DNA of 60,365 nucleotides from an uncultured Planctomycetaceae bacterium (GCA_937916515.1 CALFSX010000260.1:1-60365), one strand, 5' to 3'. Shown: positions 29,735 through 38,090, counted from the stretch's first letter. Translations and numbers: made by a program. The notes: generated by a model not told the origin, from the sequence alone.

Positions 29735-29989
29735 CTTGTGCGAACTTCCTCGCGGCGCACGCGTCTTAGTTCGCGTAGGGCACAATGCCCGTTCATTCAA
29801 GTTCTGGAAGACTCAACACAAAAACCGAAAGTCATGTTGCCCGCATCCCTCACCATCATCGAACGCGAGAGCCTGCGACTGCCCGCGCGCCCGCTGGCGG
29901 ATGTGATTCCGTATCTGTTGCTTACATGACACTCGGCGACTTTGCGTCAATGCAAAGCCCGGTGTCATCGCGACACCGGGCTTTTTTTG
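29735..29989 (+). ncRNA. candidate structured RNA between lpdA and the tRNA array
   Basis: A protein-free stretch of about 255 bases with successive short hairpins: GTGCG/CGCAC, then ACGCG/CGCGT around 29760-29776, then GGGCA-CAA-TGCCC, and further down CGCC-CGCT-GGCG. It ends in a perfect intrinsic terminator (29954-29989). Because lpdA has stopped 100 bases earlier, the terminator could belong to an independent small RNA. It does not contain the signature sequences I know for RNase P RNA, tmRNA or SRP RNA. A read-through lpdA 3' region is the simple alternative. Confidence 0.35.
29954..29989 (+). terminator. strong Rho-independent terminator
   Basis: AAAGCCCGGTGTC at 29954-29966 pairs perfectly with GACACCGGGCTTT at 29972-29984 across a 5-base loop, followed by more T. 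It ends either lpdA read-through or a small RNA. Confidence 0.9.
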
Positions 29990-30122
29990 TGCCCAAAAAC
30001 TCGCCAGATCCTCGATGCAAACCGAGTAGCTATTCAGTCACAGCGGAGCCAGCATTCGGCTGATGAAAGCTGTTGAACGTGCATTCTGCACGCCTTGAGT
30101 TCCAGGGCAAAAACACAACACC

Positions 30123-30189
30123 GCCGACGGTCAAGCGACCACCGAAGCCTCATAAGCTTTGAAAGTCAGGAGCGTTACCTGAGTCGGCT
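30123..30189 (+). ncRNA. tRNA-like four-way cloverleaf with CAT loop
   Basis: Four helices close without gaps: an outer stem GCCGAC (30123-30128)/GTCGGC (30183-30188); GGTC-AAGC-GACC (30129-30140); a 5-bp stem GAAGC/GCTTT with a 7-base loop CTCATAA (30144-30160); a 5-base spacer; and TCAGG/CCTGA with a 7-base loop (30166-30182). This is tRNA geometry with anticodon CAT. However, the third loop (AGCGTTA) is not a T-loop, the first arm has only a 4-base loop, and no linker follows the acceptor. It lies 96 bases before the first tRNA of the array and is followed by TATTTTTG. It may be a decayed tRNA-Met or a separate RNA element, or chance. Confidence 0.4.
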
Positions 30190-30284
30190 ATTTTTGAGCG
30201 TGTCGCATCATGCTTTACTCGCAATTCTCTTACATTCGTTCAACAGAATAACGCCATACGTGGGCGGCACAACAAGAAGCATAA

Positions 30285-30356
30285 GGCGCGGTCGTCTACA
30301 GGAAGGACACATGGGTTTTCACCCCGTGGACGCCGGTTCGAATCCGGTTCGCGTCA
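30285..30356 (+). tRNA. tRNA-Glu (TTC)
   Basis: Acceptor GGCGCGG/TCGCGTC (two G-T pairs), D arm with GG in its loop, anticodon stem ATGGG/CCCGT enclosing TTTTCAC (anticodon TTC), T arm GCCGG-TTCGAAT-CCGGT, discriminator A, no encoded CCA. First canonical gene of the array. Confidence 0.88.
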
Positions 30357-30422
30357 ATGATTATCGAGATGCAGCAACCGGAAACACACAAAAGAGCTTC
30401 CCGAAGTCTGTTGCACAACGAT

Positions 30423-30493
30423 GCCCGGTGAGTGTGGTGGATGCACGCAACGCTTCGAACGTTGTAGACAGGGTTCGATTCCTTGACTGGGTA
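30423..30493 (+). tRNA. tRNA-Arg (TCG), unusual position 8
   Basis: Acceptor GCCCGGT/ACTGGGT, anticodon stem CAACG/CGTTG enclosing CTTCGAA (anticodon TCG), T arm CAGGG-TTCGATT-CCTTG, discriminator A, no encoded CCA. Position 8 is G where tRNAs almost always have T. Confidence 0.82.
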
Positions 30494-30541
30494 CTGAATT
30501 AAAGCTGGCTTGCAACGACAGGCCGGGAGACATTTGAATAT

Positions 30542-30615
30542 CGGGATGTAGCGAAGTTGGCTATCGCGCCTGGTTTGGGACCAGGAGACCGCAGGTTCGA
30601 GTCCTGTCATCCCGA
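30542..30615 (+). tRNA. tRNA-Pro (TGG)
   Basis: Perfect acceptor CGGGATG/CATCCCG, D arm GCGA/TCGC, anticodon stem CCTGG/CCAGG enclosing TTTGGGA (anticodon TGG), T arm GCAGG-TTCGAGT-CCTGT, discriminator A, no encoded CCA. The most canonical member of the array. Confidence 0.92.
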
Positions 30616-30641
30616 CTGTTTTGCAATTCAACAACATAGAC

Positions 30642-30714
30642 AGTTTGGTCGTCCAACGATTCAGGACGCTGCTCTGATAAGGCGGAAACGAAGGTTCGAC
30701 TCCTTCTCGAGCTA
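30642..30714 (+). tRNA. tRNA-Ile (GAT), D-loop lacks GG
   Basis: Acceptor AGTTTGG/TCGAGCT with three G-T pairs, D arm GTCC-AACGATTCA-GGAC, anticodon stem CTGCT/GGCGG enclosing CTGATAA (anticodon GAT), T arm GAAGG-TTCGACT-CCTTC, discriminator A. The D-loop has no GG, which normally docks with the T-loop. It is outside any rRNA operon. A T-run follows. Confidence 0.78.
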
Positions 30715-30880
30715 CTTTTTGAAATACGTGCAGTATTTGATTGCAGCACACACATTAAGGGCCACCCATTCACATTAACCATTGTGGCATGATCGCAGGC
30801 TTTCCGGCTCTGGACGTCATATAAACAGCGAAATCAGAGGATCAGCCATTCGATTTTAGTATTCAGGATGTTTCGATCTC

Positions 30881-30961
30881 GGCGTTGCTTCAGAGTGGGA
30901 TCTGAGCGTGGCTGTAACCCACGTGTCATACGACTAAGCGGTTCAATTCCGTACAGCGCCA
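30881..30961 (+). tRNA. tRNA-Tyr (GTA) with class II variable arm
   Basis: Acceptor GGCGTTG/CAGCGCC, D arm TCAG-AGTGGGAT-CTGA, anticodon stem CGTGG/CCACG enclosing CTGTAAC (anticodon GTA), long variable arm with GTC/GAC stem, T arm with loop TTCAATT, discriminator A. Position 8 is C, and the first T-stem pair is an A-A mismatch. Confidence 0.84.
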
Positions 30962-30998
30962 ATAGACCATGCTTGCATGGTTCGATTGATACACACAG

Positions 30999-31073
30999 GT
31001 CCTCGCAGAGCAGTCAGGAGTGCTCGCCACCTTGTCACGGTGGAGATCGCCGGTTCGAATCCGGTTGAGGGCG
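30999..31073 (+). tRNA. tRNA-Asp (GTC), unusual position 8
   Basis: Acceptor GTCCTCG/TGAGGGC, D arm GAGC-AGTCAGGAGT-GCTC, anticodon stem CCACC/GGTGG enclosing TTGTCAC (anticodon GTC), T arm GCCGG-TTCGAAT-CCGGT, discriminator G as expected for Asp. Position 8 is C. Confidence 0.86.
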
Positions 31074-31152
31074 TTTGTTCGAAACGTTGTTTACGAATAC
31101 TTTGACAGACAAAGACCTTCACCTGCGCCACATGTTGGCGGTAGGAATTCGA

Positions 31153-31226
31153 AGCGTGGTGGCCCAACTGGCAGAGGCATCCGGTTTAAGCCCGGAAAGG
31201 TGTGGGTTCAAATCCCACTCACGCTA
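31153..31226 (+). tRNA. tRNA with Leu anticodon TAA but class I variable loop
   Basis: Acceptor AGCGTGG/TCACGCT, D arm starting GCC and closing GGC, anticodon stem TCCGG/CCGGA enclosing TTTAAGC (anticodon TAA), then only five bases (AAGGT) before the T arm GTGGG-TTCAAAT-CCCAC. Discriminator A, as in Leu tRNAs. Bacterial tRNA-Leu normally has a long variable arm, which is absent here. Confidence 0.85.
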
Positions 31227-31297
31227 AATCAAAAACAGCAGTGCAGGGCGAAGCAATTCAATGAATGACCAGGCAGAATCCTGCGACCGTATTTTCC

Positions 31298-31372
31298 GGC
31301 ACCGTAGCCCAATTTGGCAGAGGCGCTCGGCTTAGAACCGAGATGTTGGGAGTTCGAATCTCCCCGGTGCTA
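31298..31372 (+). tRNA. tRNA with Leu anticodon TAG but class I variable loop
   Basis: Acceptor GGCACCG/CGGTGCT, D arm like that of the TAA gene, anticodon stem CTCGG/CCGAG enclosing CTTAGAA (anticodon TAG), five-base variable region ATGTT, T arm GGGAG-TTCGAAT-CTCCC, discriminator A. As in its neighbour, the long variable arm of tRNA-Leu is missing. Last member of the array. Confidence 0.86.
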
Positions 31373-31576
31373 TTGAAGAAATCAGGCCCCAATGCCTTGC
31401 AGGCTCCATCGACTAATGATCGATGAACTGCCAGTGAGCTGACGCGATTCCTGCCACGAAAGACGACTGGGCCCATGATGTCCTTATGTGGTGACGTGCA
31501 AAAACCGCTGGCGACTCGCAACCGCTTGAGTCAGCTATGCCACATTAAACAGAAGTCAACCACCAGGGATCTAATC

Positions 31577-32692
31577 CTACTCGCCAGTCGTTCGACGATT
31601 CACAAGACGAATGCAGTATGCCATCAAACCGATGTTTAAAATCGTGAACCCGACAAATAGCTCAAAGCCGCCAACACCCGCGGCGGCCTTAACGCTCGCA
31701 TTGACAACCGTCAGATCGACCTTTGAAATCCGCAGCATTTCTCGCAGAAAACCCACTGCAACCAGCATCGAAAGACATCCGACCGAAATCAAAACTCGGA
31801 TCGCGAACGAGTCGCCTTCAGATTTCAGCAACCGAAACCAGCCAGTCGCCTGAAACACGCCTCCAACAACGAGAAACGGCGCCCAGACAATTCCGTCACT
31901 GATGAATTCGCCACGAATTTGCGCATCCAGAGTGAATGCGTAGCCAGTCGCAAACATCAAACTCAACGCCAGCCCGCCCAGTCCCATTCTGGCTAGAACG
32001 CGAATTTCTGATACGAATTGCGGCCCAGAATGCTGACGATCAACGGATGCAACGTCTGTTGCACGTCGTCGATAATAAACCAACTGCCATAGCGCTAACA
32101 TGCACATTACCGGAAACGCACCACTCACCCACATCATCAGTCGCGAAGCAAGACTGACAACAGACGAAACGACGGCGCCTGTGGCATAAACGTCTGGCCA
32201 TCGGGCAGCATCAATTCCCAACAAGTGGTTTGCTGTCCAGCAAAACGCAACAAAAAGAAAACAACCTGCCACTCCAACAGTCACGGCACCTCGAGCAGCC
32301 AGTGACCATTGGCTGATCAACTTGCTTTTCACAACATACAGCAAATAGAACCCAACAATCAAAACGGGAACCACCATCATCCAACGCCAGCCCAACAGCA
32401 GATTGGACGTGTAGAATTCCTGTCGATAGATAATCTGTACAAACAGCAGCGGAGCAACGCCTGCCGTAATTGCAGCGCTTAAAGCAAACGGCATCCAATC
32501 TCGCAGTACTTCGGCCAGAGGCGAGCGGGCTCGCACAATTGCCGTTTTACCGGGAAACATCGAAGCCCACGCCAGATAAATACTGCCCGCAAGCACATAG
32601 GTCATGAAAATAGCGTGCAGAACTAACGTGAGCACGTACACAACGACATAGAAACACAATGACGGTTCCAGGTTGAACGGAAAGATGTTCAC
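31577..32692 (-). CDS. membrane subunit II of a bd-like oxidase module
   Basis: A polytopic 371-aa inner-membrane protein with about eight or nine hydrophobic segments. The GTG at 32692 shares one base with the stop of the upstream subunit gene and has GGGAG eight bases before it, so I take it as the start (NIFPFNLEPSL follows). The first helix region contains LVLHAIFMTYVLAGSIYLAW, with a His that may bind haem, and FCWTANHLLGIDAARW follows later. It has no haem c motif. Co-translation with the cytochrome-bd-like subunit implies the two form one complex. It does not look like classical CydB; its exact family is unknown to me. Confidence 0.75.
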   Translation of the reverse strand: MNIFPFNLEPSLCFYVVVYVLTLVLHAIFMTYVLAGSIYLAWASMFPGKTAIVRARSPLAEVLRDWMPFALSAAITAGVAPLLFVQIIYRQEFYTSNLLLGWRWMMVVPVLIVGFYLLYVVKSKLISQWSLAARGAVTVGVAGCFLFVAFCWTANHLLGIDAARWPDVYATGAVVSSVVSLASRLMMWVSGAFPVMCMLALWQLVYYRRRATDVASVDRQHSGPQFVSEIRVLARMGLGGLALSLMFATGYAFTLDAQIRGEFISDGIVWAPFLVVGGVFQATGWFRLLKSEGDSFAIRVLISVGCLSMLVAVGFLREMLRISKVDLTVVNASVKAAAGVGGFELFVGFTILNIGLMAYCIRLVNRRTTGE

Positions 32693-34107
32693 TAGCGTTT
32701 CTCCCGTTCCATTGACGTCACAGTGGCAGCCTGCGTTCCAGCTTCGTCCATCCATTTTGCAATTTGCTGCAGCACAGCTTGATCCTCAGAAACTGCGTAT
32801 TCGCTGGGGCGATCATCCTGCACCCACAGAATGTAGGAAACCAAAGCCTCCAGTTCTGCTGGCGTCCCCGCGAACGGTGGCATGAATGGCTTTGTTTGCT
32901 GCAACTTTGCGATGTTCATTCGCATCTGATCGGCATCCCACGATTCCGTCAGGTGAGCAACTGCGTTTGAACCCTCCATCGTATGACAGACTGCACATTG
33001 ACGCCGAAACACTTTTGCTCCCAGCGTCACCGTTTCATTCGGTAAGCCTGGTTCATGCATCAACGGAAACGGATCGTTAGAGACACACCCGATTCTCCGC
33101 AGCTCAGCAACTTCTTCAGGCAGAATTCCACTGGAATAAACCACATGGCGAATTGAATACGGCTTGCGAGAACCCTCGCGAACAAACTCGCCGCCAGCTG
33201 TTGCCCCAAAGGCCAGTAACAACAGCAGAGTCGCCGTCGCTCCGTTGATATACAGCCGCTGCATCCATAAACCAATCACGGCATAGCCGCCGATCGCCAC
33301 GGATGCCCCAACAGATATCATAAAAAACAACATCATCGCTGGGCTGCCTCCCAGTACCCAACCACGACTATCCGGCGGCATCGCCATCAGAAACCAGACC
33401 CCAAGTATCGGCATGGCGACCATGGGCGCCATTAGATGAGCAGCTCTGTTGACAAGCGATTGCTGAGCCGGGCGGTCCAGGTTTGGAATCATGTTCACAA
33501 GAACACATCCAGCCAACGATGCAAGCGTGAGGCAGACGATCGTTCGAAAGAACAGGCTTGGCCAAAAACTCGGGTTGAAAAATCCATCAGCAATTGACCG
33601 CGATTCCACCCAGCTTCCTGGGGTTAACTGCCAGGCAAGAATTCCATTGATCCAGAACAAGCTGGCCCAGGCGGCAAACGTGTACAGCACCAATAACGTC
33701 AGCGCAGCCTTATCTGTCAAGCGATCGTGATATCGATAGAAGCAATACCCGGCCACGATTTCCAGACAGAAGAACGACCATTCCGTTGCCCAGATCCAGT
33801 GAAAATTAAAAACCATTTCGCCAATCGTGGGAGCACTGATTTGAATGGAGGTAAACCAAATACCGACACCGGTAAGTGCTCCCATAACAAAACTGATCAT
33901 GACCAGCACTTTAAAATATCCGTGCACAAACAACTTCGCATACTGGTTTCGCCCAGTCATCGACAGCCATTGAAAGTAGCACAGCAGAAAACCACCGCCG
34001 ACCGCAAACTGAGCCAGAAAGACGTGAAAGATGGCAACAGCCGCCATCACCAGCCCCGGCATCAACGGCCCGTAGTCATTGACGGGATAGATGTGACTCA
34101 TATGCAT
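32692..34107 (-). CDS. cytochrome bd-like subunit I fused to a c-type haem domain
   Basis: A 471-aa inner-membrane protein. The N-terminal two thirds is a multi-helix CydA-like region with several likely haem ligands: VAIFHVFLAQFAVGGGF, the segment NFHWIWATEWSFFCLEIVAG, and a conserved-looking GALTGVGIWFTSIQ. The C-terminal third is a monohaem cytochrome c: CAVCH at about 371-375, with a likely Met ligand in KPFMPPFAGTPAELEALVSY. The fused haem c should face the periplasm and take electrons from a soluble carrier or quinol system. The ATG at 34107 fits best, since the longer upstream frame starts with TTG and lacks family character. The gene overlaps its partner by one base. The substrate (oxygen or another acceptor) is not certain. 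Confidence 0.82.
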   Translation of the reverse strand: MHMSHIYPVNDYGPLMPGLVMAAVAIFHVFLAQFAVGGGFLLCYFQWLSMTGRNQYAKLFVHGYFKVLVMISFVMGALTGVGIWFTSIQISAPTIGEMVFNFHWIWATEWSFFCLEIVAGYCFYRYHDRLTDKAALTLLVLYTFAAWASLFWINGILAWQLTPGSWVESRSIADGFFNPSFWPSLFFRTIVCLTLASLAGCVLVNMIPNLDRPAQQSLVNRAAHLMAPMVAMPILGVWFLMAMPPDSRGWVLGGSPAMMLFFMISVGASVAIGGYAVIGLWMQRLYINGATATLLLLLAFGATAGGEFVREGSRKPYSIRHVVYSSGILPEEVAELRRIGCVSNDPFPLMHEPGLPNETVTLGAKVFRRQCAVCHTMEGSNAVAHLTESWDADQMRMNIAKLQQTKPFMPPFAGTPAELEALVSYILWVQDDRPSEYAVSEDQAVLQQIAKWMDEAGTQAATVTSMEREKR

Positions 34108-34636
34108 TTCAATCAACCTGCTGGCATGAACGTTTCGGATCATTGAAAGATCCCACGTCTGAAGTGGCGAGCAATCGTTTTGTCGCTCAGTAGCCAACGA
34201 ACACGAATTGCAAAGGATGTGCATCCTGTTGACCGGCAGACGATAATCCGCTCCGTAATTTATCGGTGCAACTAACAGTTGGTCGAACGCGTCTTCAGCC
34301 TTTCCGAAAGTCCGGAAACAAACGTTAGTCTTCTGAGACGTCATTAAGAACACAACTATCGTCACACTACTCAATCCCTGCCTGCCGCCACGTCTGCATT
34401 ACCGACAATTGGTTCTGCTGCCTGATGATTGCCAGACGATAGCTGGCGAAGTACAGTCGCACACGCGACAGCGTTCGTCTACTCAGAATGCACGGAAGCA
34501 ACCGCCCCTGTGGTTCGAGCTTCAGTCGCCGTAAATCCAGAACATTTCAACTGCACAAAACCAAATTCTTCGGTCGCCTGTCAAACACATTTCACCCGGA
34601 ATTGTTTAGGCGGGCCTCAGAAAGCGGACACGTCGT
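34108..34636. other. divergent intergenic region
   Basis: A 529-bp gap between the oxidase module (leftward) and the amidohydrolase gene (rightward). Upstream extensions of the oxidase frame reach into it but lack any family features. No terminator, repeat or RNA was recognised. Confidence 0.4.
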
Positions 34637-37600
34637 ATGCCACTTCGCCCCTACTACCAGCTTTGCATTGCCTTGTTTGTCGGGCTGCTGGCCTTCACAA
34701 ACTCCGTTCAATCACAGGCTTTTGATGAGACCAAGGTAAAAGCAATCACGGAATCTGCAGACTCAGATTCCGCCCCCCCAAAAGATGACAACAAATGGCT
34801 GATTGAATCTGCTCACGGACCGGAAAGGACTCAGTCAATTGAAGTTGACGAAGGAACGTGGATCACCGTTGACGTAAGCCCAGACGGAAAAGAGATCGTC
34901 TTTGATCTGCTGGGGGATCTTTACGTCATGCCGATTTCAGGAGCAGACGGAACAAATGGCAACGTGCCCAAAGCACTCACGTCCGGTGCAGCCTGGGACT
35001 TTCAACCTCGGTTCAGTCACAACGGAAAGTGGATTGCATTCACCAGCGACCGCAACGGGAAATCGGGAAAAGCAGGTGACAACATCTGGATCATCGATCG
35101 AACCAGTGGCAAGCTGCAACAAGTCAGCAATGAATCGTTCCGCCTTTTGAATGGAGCAACCTGGTCACCGGATGATGATTACCTTGTGGCTCGCAAACAC
35201 TTTTCCAGCCGACGTTCATTAGGTGCAGGAGAACTGTGGATGTTTCATCGCGACGCCCTGAACACGAATTCCATGGCGGGAGTACAACTCACTAAGCGTC
35301 CTAACGATCAAAAAGATATTAACGAACCAGCGTACTCTCCGGATGGCCGTTATCTGTACTATTCGCAGGACACAACTCCCGGAACGGACTTCGAATATGA
35401 CAAAGATTCGAACGGGCAAATTTACGTCATCAAACGCCTGGACCTGCAAAAGGGCGAAACAGAATCTTACATCACCGGCGCTGGTGGAGCATGCCGGCCA
35501 ACTCCCTCACCGGATGGGAAGACGATCGCGTTCATTCGACGAATGGGCCCCAAGACCGGCTTGCACCTGTTCGATACAGAATCCGGCGCTGTTCGGCTGG
35601 TTTACGATCAGCTTGAACGAGACATGCAGGAAGCATGGGCCATTCATGGAGTGTACCCCGCGTTTTCATGGACTCCGGATGGCAGGTCGATCGTCATCTA
35701 CGCCAAAGGAAAAATTCGCCGAATCAACGTCGCCGATGGAACTGCCAGCGTCATTCCGTTTCGCATCAAGGACACTCGAACGGTTACCGAACCCGTACGC
35801 TTTCCGATTGAAGTTGCACCGAACGAATTTGATGTAAAGATGCTGCGCTGGGTACAGACGTCACCGGACGGAAGGCACGTCGTCTTTCAGGCATTGGGGC
35901 AGTTGTATCTTCGAGATCTGCAATCGGGTTCGGTTCGTCGGTTGACAGATCGCCGAAATGAATTCGAATTCTGCCCGAGCTTTTCTCGCGACGGTCGCTA
36001 CGTGGTCTACACAACATGGAACGACCAGCAGTTGGGTTCAATTCGTATCACGTCAGTTGCCAACCCCAACGACAATCGCCCCCTGACCATTCGCCCGGGC
36101 CACTATAAAGATCCGGTGTTTTCCCCCAACGGCCTCTTTGTTGTCTTCAACAAGGTCAGTGGAGGATCGCTAACGTCGCCTCTATGGTCTCACGAACCAG
36201 GCATTTATCGTGCGGACATTGATGGGGGCCAACCAAAGCTTATTTCCAAAGACGGCAGCCGCCCACTGTTTGCGGCGGAATCTGATAGAGTCTTCCTGCA
36301 ACGAACAAAGTCAGAAAAGGAAGCTGACAACCTGACACTGTATTCCGTCGATCTTAGCGGCAATGAAGAACGTGAACACTACGTCAGTAAATGGGCGACT
36401 GATTACTGCATCTCTGCAGATGGTAAACAGATCGCATTTATTGAACGCTTTAATGTTTACCTGGCTCCGTTCGTTAACACAGGCGGTTCTATTGAAGTCG
36501 GCCCAAAGTGCGAAGGCATTCCTGTTCGCAAGTTGAGTTCACAAGCTGGCGACTGGGCTCACTTTTCCGGTGACGGCAAACAGCTGCACTGGACCCTGGG
36601 GCCTGAACTGTTCACTGCAAAGCTTAGTGACTTCGCTGCCAAACCGCTGGACGAAAACAGCAACGCCCCAGATAACGACAAAGACAAAGCACCTGAAGCT
36701 CAAGCGACTTCCGTTAGCATTGGCTTCAAAGCGAAACACTCAAAGCCCAAAAGCAGCTATGCCCTCGTTGGCGGTCGCATCGTAACTATGGCAAATGCCG
36801 GCATCATTGAAGACGGAACAATTGTCGTCGAGGGCAACCGAATTGTCGCAATTGGCCCCCGAAATACAGTTGTGATTCCCTCCGATGTTCGTGTCGTCAA
36901 CGTGGCAGGGCAGATCATAACGCCCGGCCTGATCGATGCTCACGCCCACGGGGCTCAAGCATCTAATGGCATGACGCCACAGAAAAGCTGGGTTGACTAC
37001 GCACGCCTTGCGTTTGGAGTAACCACGATTCACGACCCTTCAAACAACACAGAAGACATTTTTGCCGCCAGCGAACTTACAAAAGCGGGCCTGATCACGG
37101 CACCTCGAACATTTTCTACGGGGACAATTCTTTACGGTGCCACAGGAAGCTTCAAAGCCGAAATCGAAAGCTTCGACGACGCATTGTTTCACCTGAAACG
37201 CATGCAGGCGGTCGGCGCGTTCTCTGTCAAGAGTTACAACCAGCCACGACGAGACCAGCGCCAGCAGGTTGTAGAAGCAGCTCGCAAACTGAACATGATG
37301 GTTGTGCCCGAAGGCGGATCAACGTTCATGCATAACATGACAATGATCGTCGACGGCCACACGGGCATTGAACACACGCTTCCCGTACAAACGGCCTACG
37401 ATGATGTGATGGATTTGTGGCGAGGCACGAATGTGGGTTACACGCCAACTCTTTGTGTTGCGTATGGAGGTATCTCCGGCGAACAATACTGGTATGAAGT
37501 GGACGACCTGTGGGAACACCCTCGTCTGAAAAAATTTCTACCGCCGTACATTTTGAACCCACGTTCGCGACGTCGCAACAAGTCACCTCTGGAAGACTAT

Positions 37601-38041
37601 AACCATATTCGAGTTGCAGAAATTGCGAAGCAGGTGGTTGACGACGGCGGCATGGTGCAATTAGGAGGACACGGCCAGCTGAACGGCATCTGCACTCATT
37701 GGGAACTTTGGAGCTTTGTTCAGGGCGGAATGACACCAATGCAGGCCCTGACAAGCGGCACGCTGCATGGTGCGAAATACCTGGGACTCGACAAAGACCT
37801 TGGATCTCTTGAAGTCGGCAAACTGGCCGACATGCTGGTTATGGAACCAGAAGCCGATCCGACGCTGGACATTCGAGATTCACAGAAGATTCAGTACACC
37901 ATTTCCAATGGGCGCATGTTTGAAGCGGCCACAATGAACGAAGTGGGTGGCGAAGCTGGCCCGGACTTTTTCTGGGAAGCTGAAGGGCAGGGCGTCAGCT
38001 TTCCAATTCCCGGCATGCCAGGCTGCGGCTGCCAGCGATAA
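34637..38041 (+). CDS. secreted beta-propeller amidohydrolase
   Basis: The 1134-aa product has a signal peptide (PLRPYYQLCIALFVGLLAFT, cleavage near VQS-QA). The N-terminal half is a TolB/PD40-type beta-propeller with repeated 'SPDG' blades: VSPDGKEIVFDLLGDLYVMP, FSHNGKWIAFTSDRNGK, YSPDGRYLYYS, PSPDGKTIAFIRR, and more. From about residue 710 a metal-dependent hydrolase begins: YALVGGRIVTMANAGIIEDG, then ITPGLIDAHAHGAQ with the metal ligands His769 and His771, GVTTIHDPS, and the usual C-terminal GSLEVGKLADMLVME. It probably hydrolyses amide or peptide-like bonds outside the cytoplasm. The substrate is unknown. It converges with the next gene on a shared terminator. Confidence 0.9.
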   Translation: MPLRPYYQLCIALFVGLLAFTNSVQSQAFDETKVKAITESADSDSAPPKDDNKWLIESAHGPERTQSIEVDEGTWITVDVSPDGKEIVFDLLGDLYVMPISGADGTNGNVPKALTSGAAWDFQPRFSHNGKWIAFTSDRNGKSGKAGDNIWIIDRTSGKLQQVSNESFRLLNGATWSPDDDYLVARKHFSSRRSLGAGELWMFHRDALNTNSMAGVQLTKRPNDQKDINEPAYSPDGRYLYYSQDTTPGTDFEYDKDSNGQIYVIKRLDLQKGETESYITGAGGACRPTPSPDGKTIAFIRRMGPKTGLHLFDTESGAVRLVYDQLERDMQEAWAIHGVYPAFSWTPDGRSIVIYAKGKIRRINVADGTASVIPFRIKDTRTVTEPVRFPIEVAPNEFDVKMLRWVQTSPDGRHVVFQALGQLYLRDLQSGSVRRLTDRRNEFEFCPSFSRDGRYVVYTTWNDQQLGSIRITSVANPNDNRPLTIRPGHYKDPVFSPNGLFVVFNKVSGGSLTSPLWSHEPGIYRADIDGGQPKLISKDGSRPLFAAESDRVFLQRTKSEKEADNLTLYSVDLSGNEEREHYVSKWATDYCISADGKQIAFIERFNVYLAPFVNTGGSIEVGPKCEGIPVRKLSSQAGDWAHFSGDGKQLHWTLGPELFTAKLSDFAAKPLDENSNAPDNDKDKAPEAQATSVSIGFKAKHSKPKSSYALVGGRIVTMANAGIIEDGTIVVEGNRIVAIGPRNTVVIPSDVRVVNVAGQIITPGLIDAHAHGAQASNGMTPQKSWVDYARLAFGVTTIHDPSNNTEDIFAASELTKAGLITAPRTFSTGTILYGATGSFKAEIESFDDALFHLKRMQAVGAFSVKSYNQPRRDQRQQVVEAARKLNMMVVPEGGSTFMHNMTMIVDGHTGIEHTLPVQTAYDDVMDLWRGTNVGYTPTLCVAYGGISGEQYWYEVDDLWEHPRLKKFLPPYILNPRSRRRNKSPLEDYNHIRVAEIAKQVVDDGGMVQLGGHGQLNGICTHWELWSFVQGGMTPMQALTSGTLHGAKYLGLDKDLGSLEVGKLADMLVMEPEADPTLDIRDSQKIQYTISNGRMFEAATMNEVGGEAGPDFFWEAEGQGVSFPIPGMPGCGCQR

Positions 38042-38053
38042 ACACCGCCAAAC

Positions 38054-38090
38054 AGTAGTTGCGTCTATTTTAGCAGTCGCAACTACTTTT
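38054..38090. terminator. shared terminator of convergent genes
   Basis: AGTAGTTGCG at 38054-38063 pairs perfectly with CGCAACTACT at 38078-38087, followed by TTTTC. The second arm covers the stop codon of the minus-strand gene (38083-38085), so the two genes share the structure. Confidence 0.82.

Noticed and set aside
31373-31530. A further degenerate tRNA (CATCGA-CTAATGA-TCGATG hairpin)
   Set aside because: It has one suitable hairpin but no T arm or acceptor pairing.
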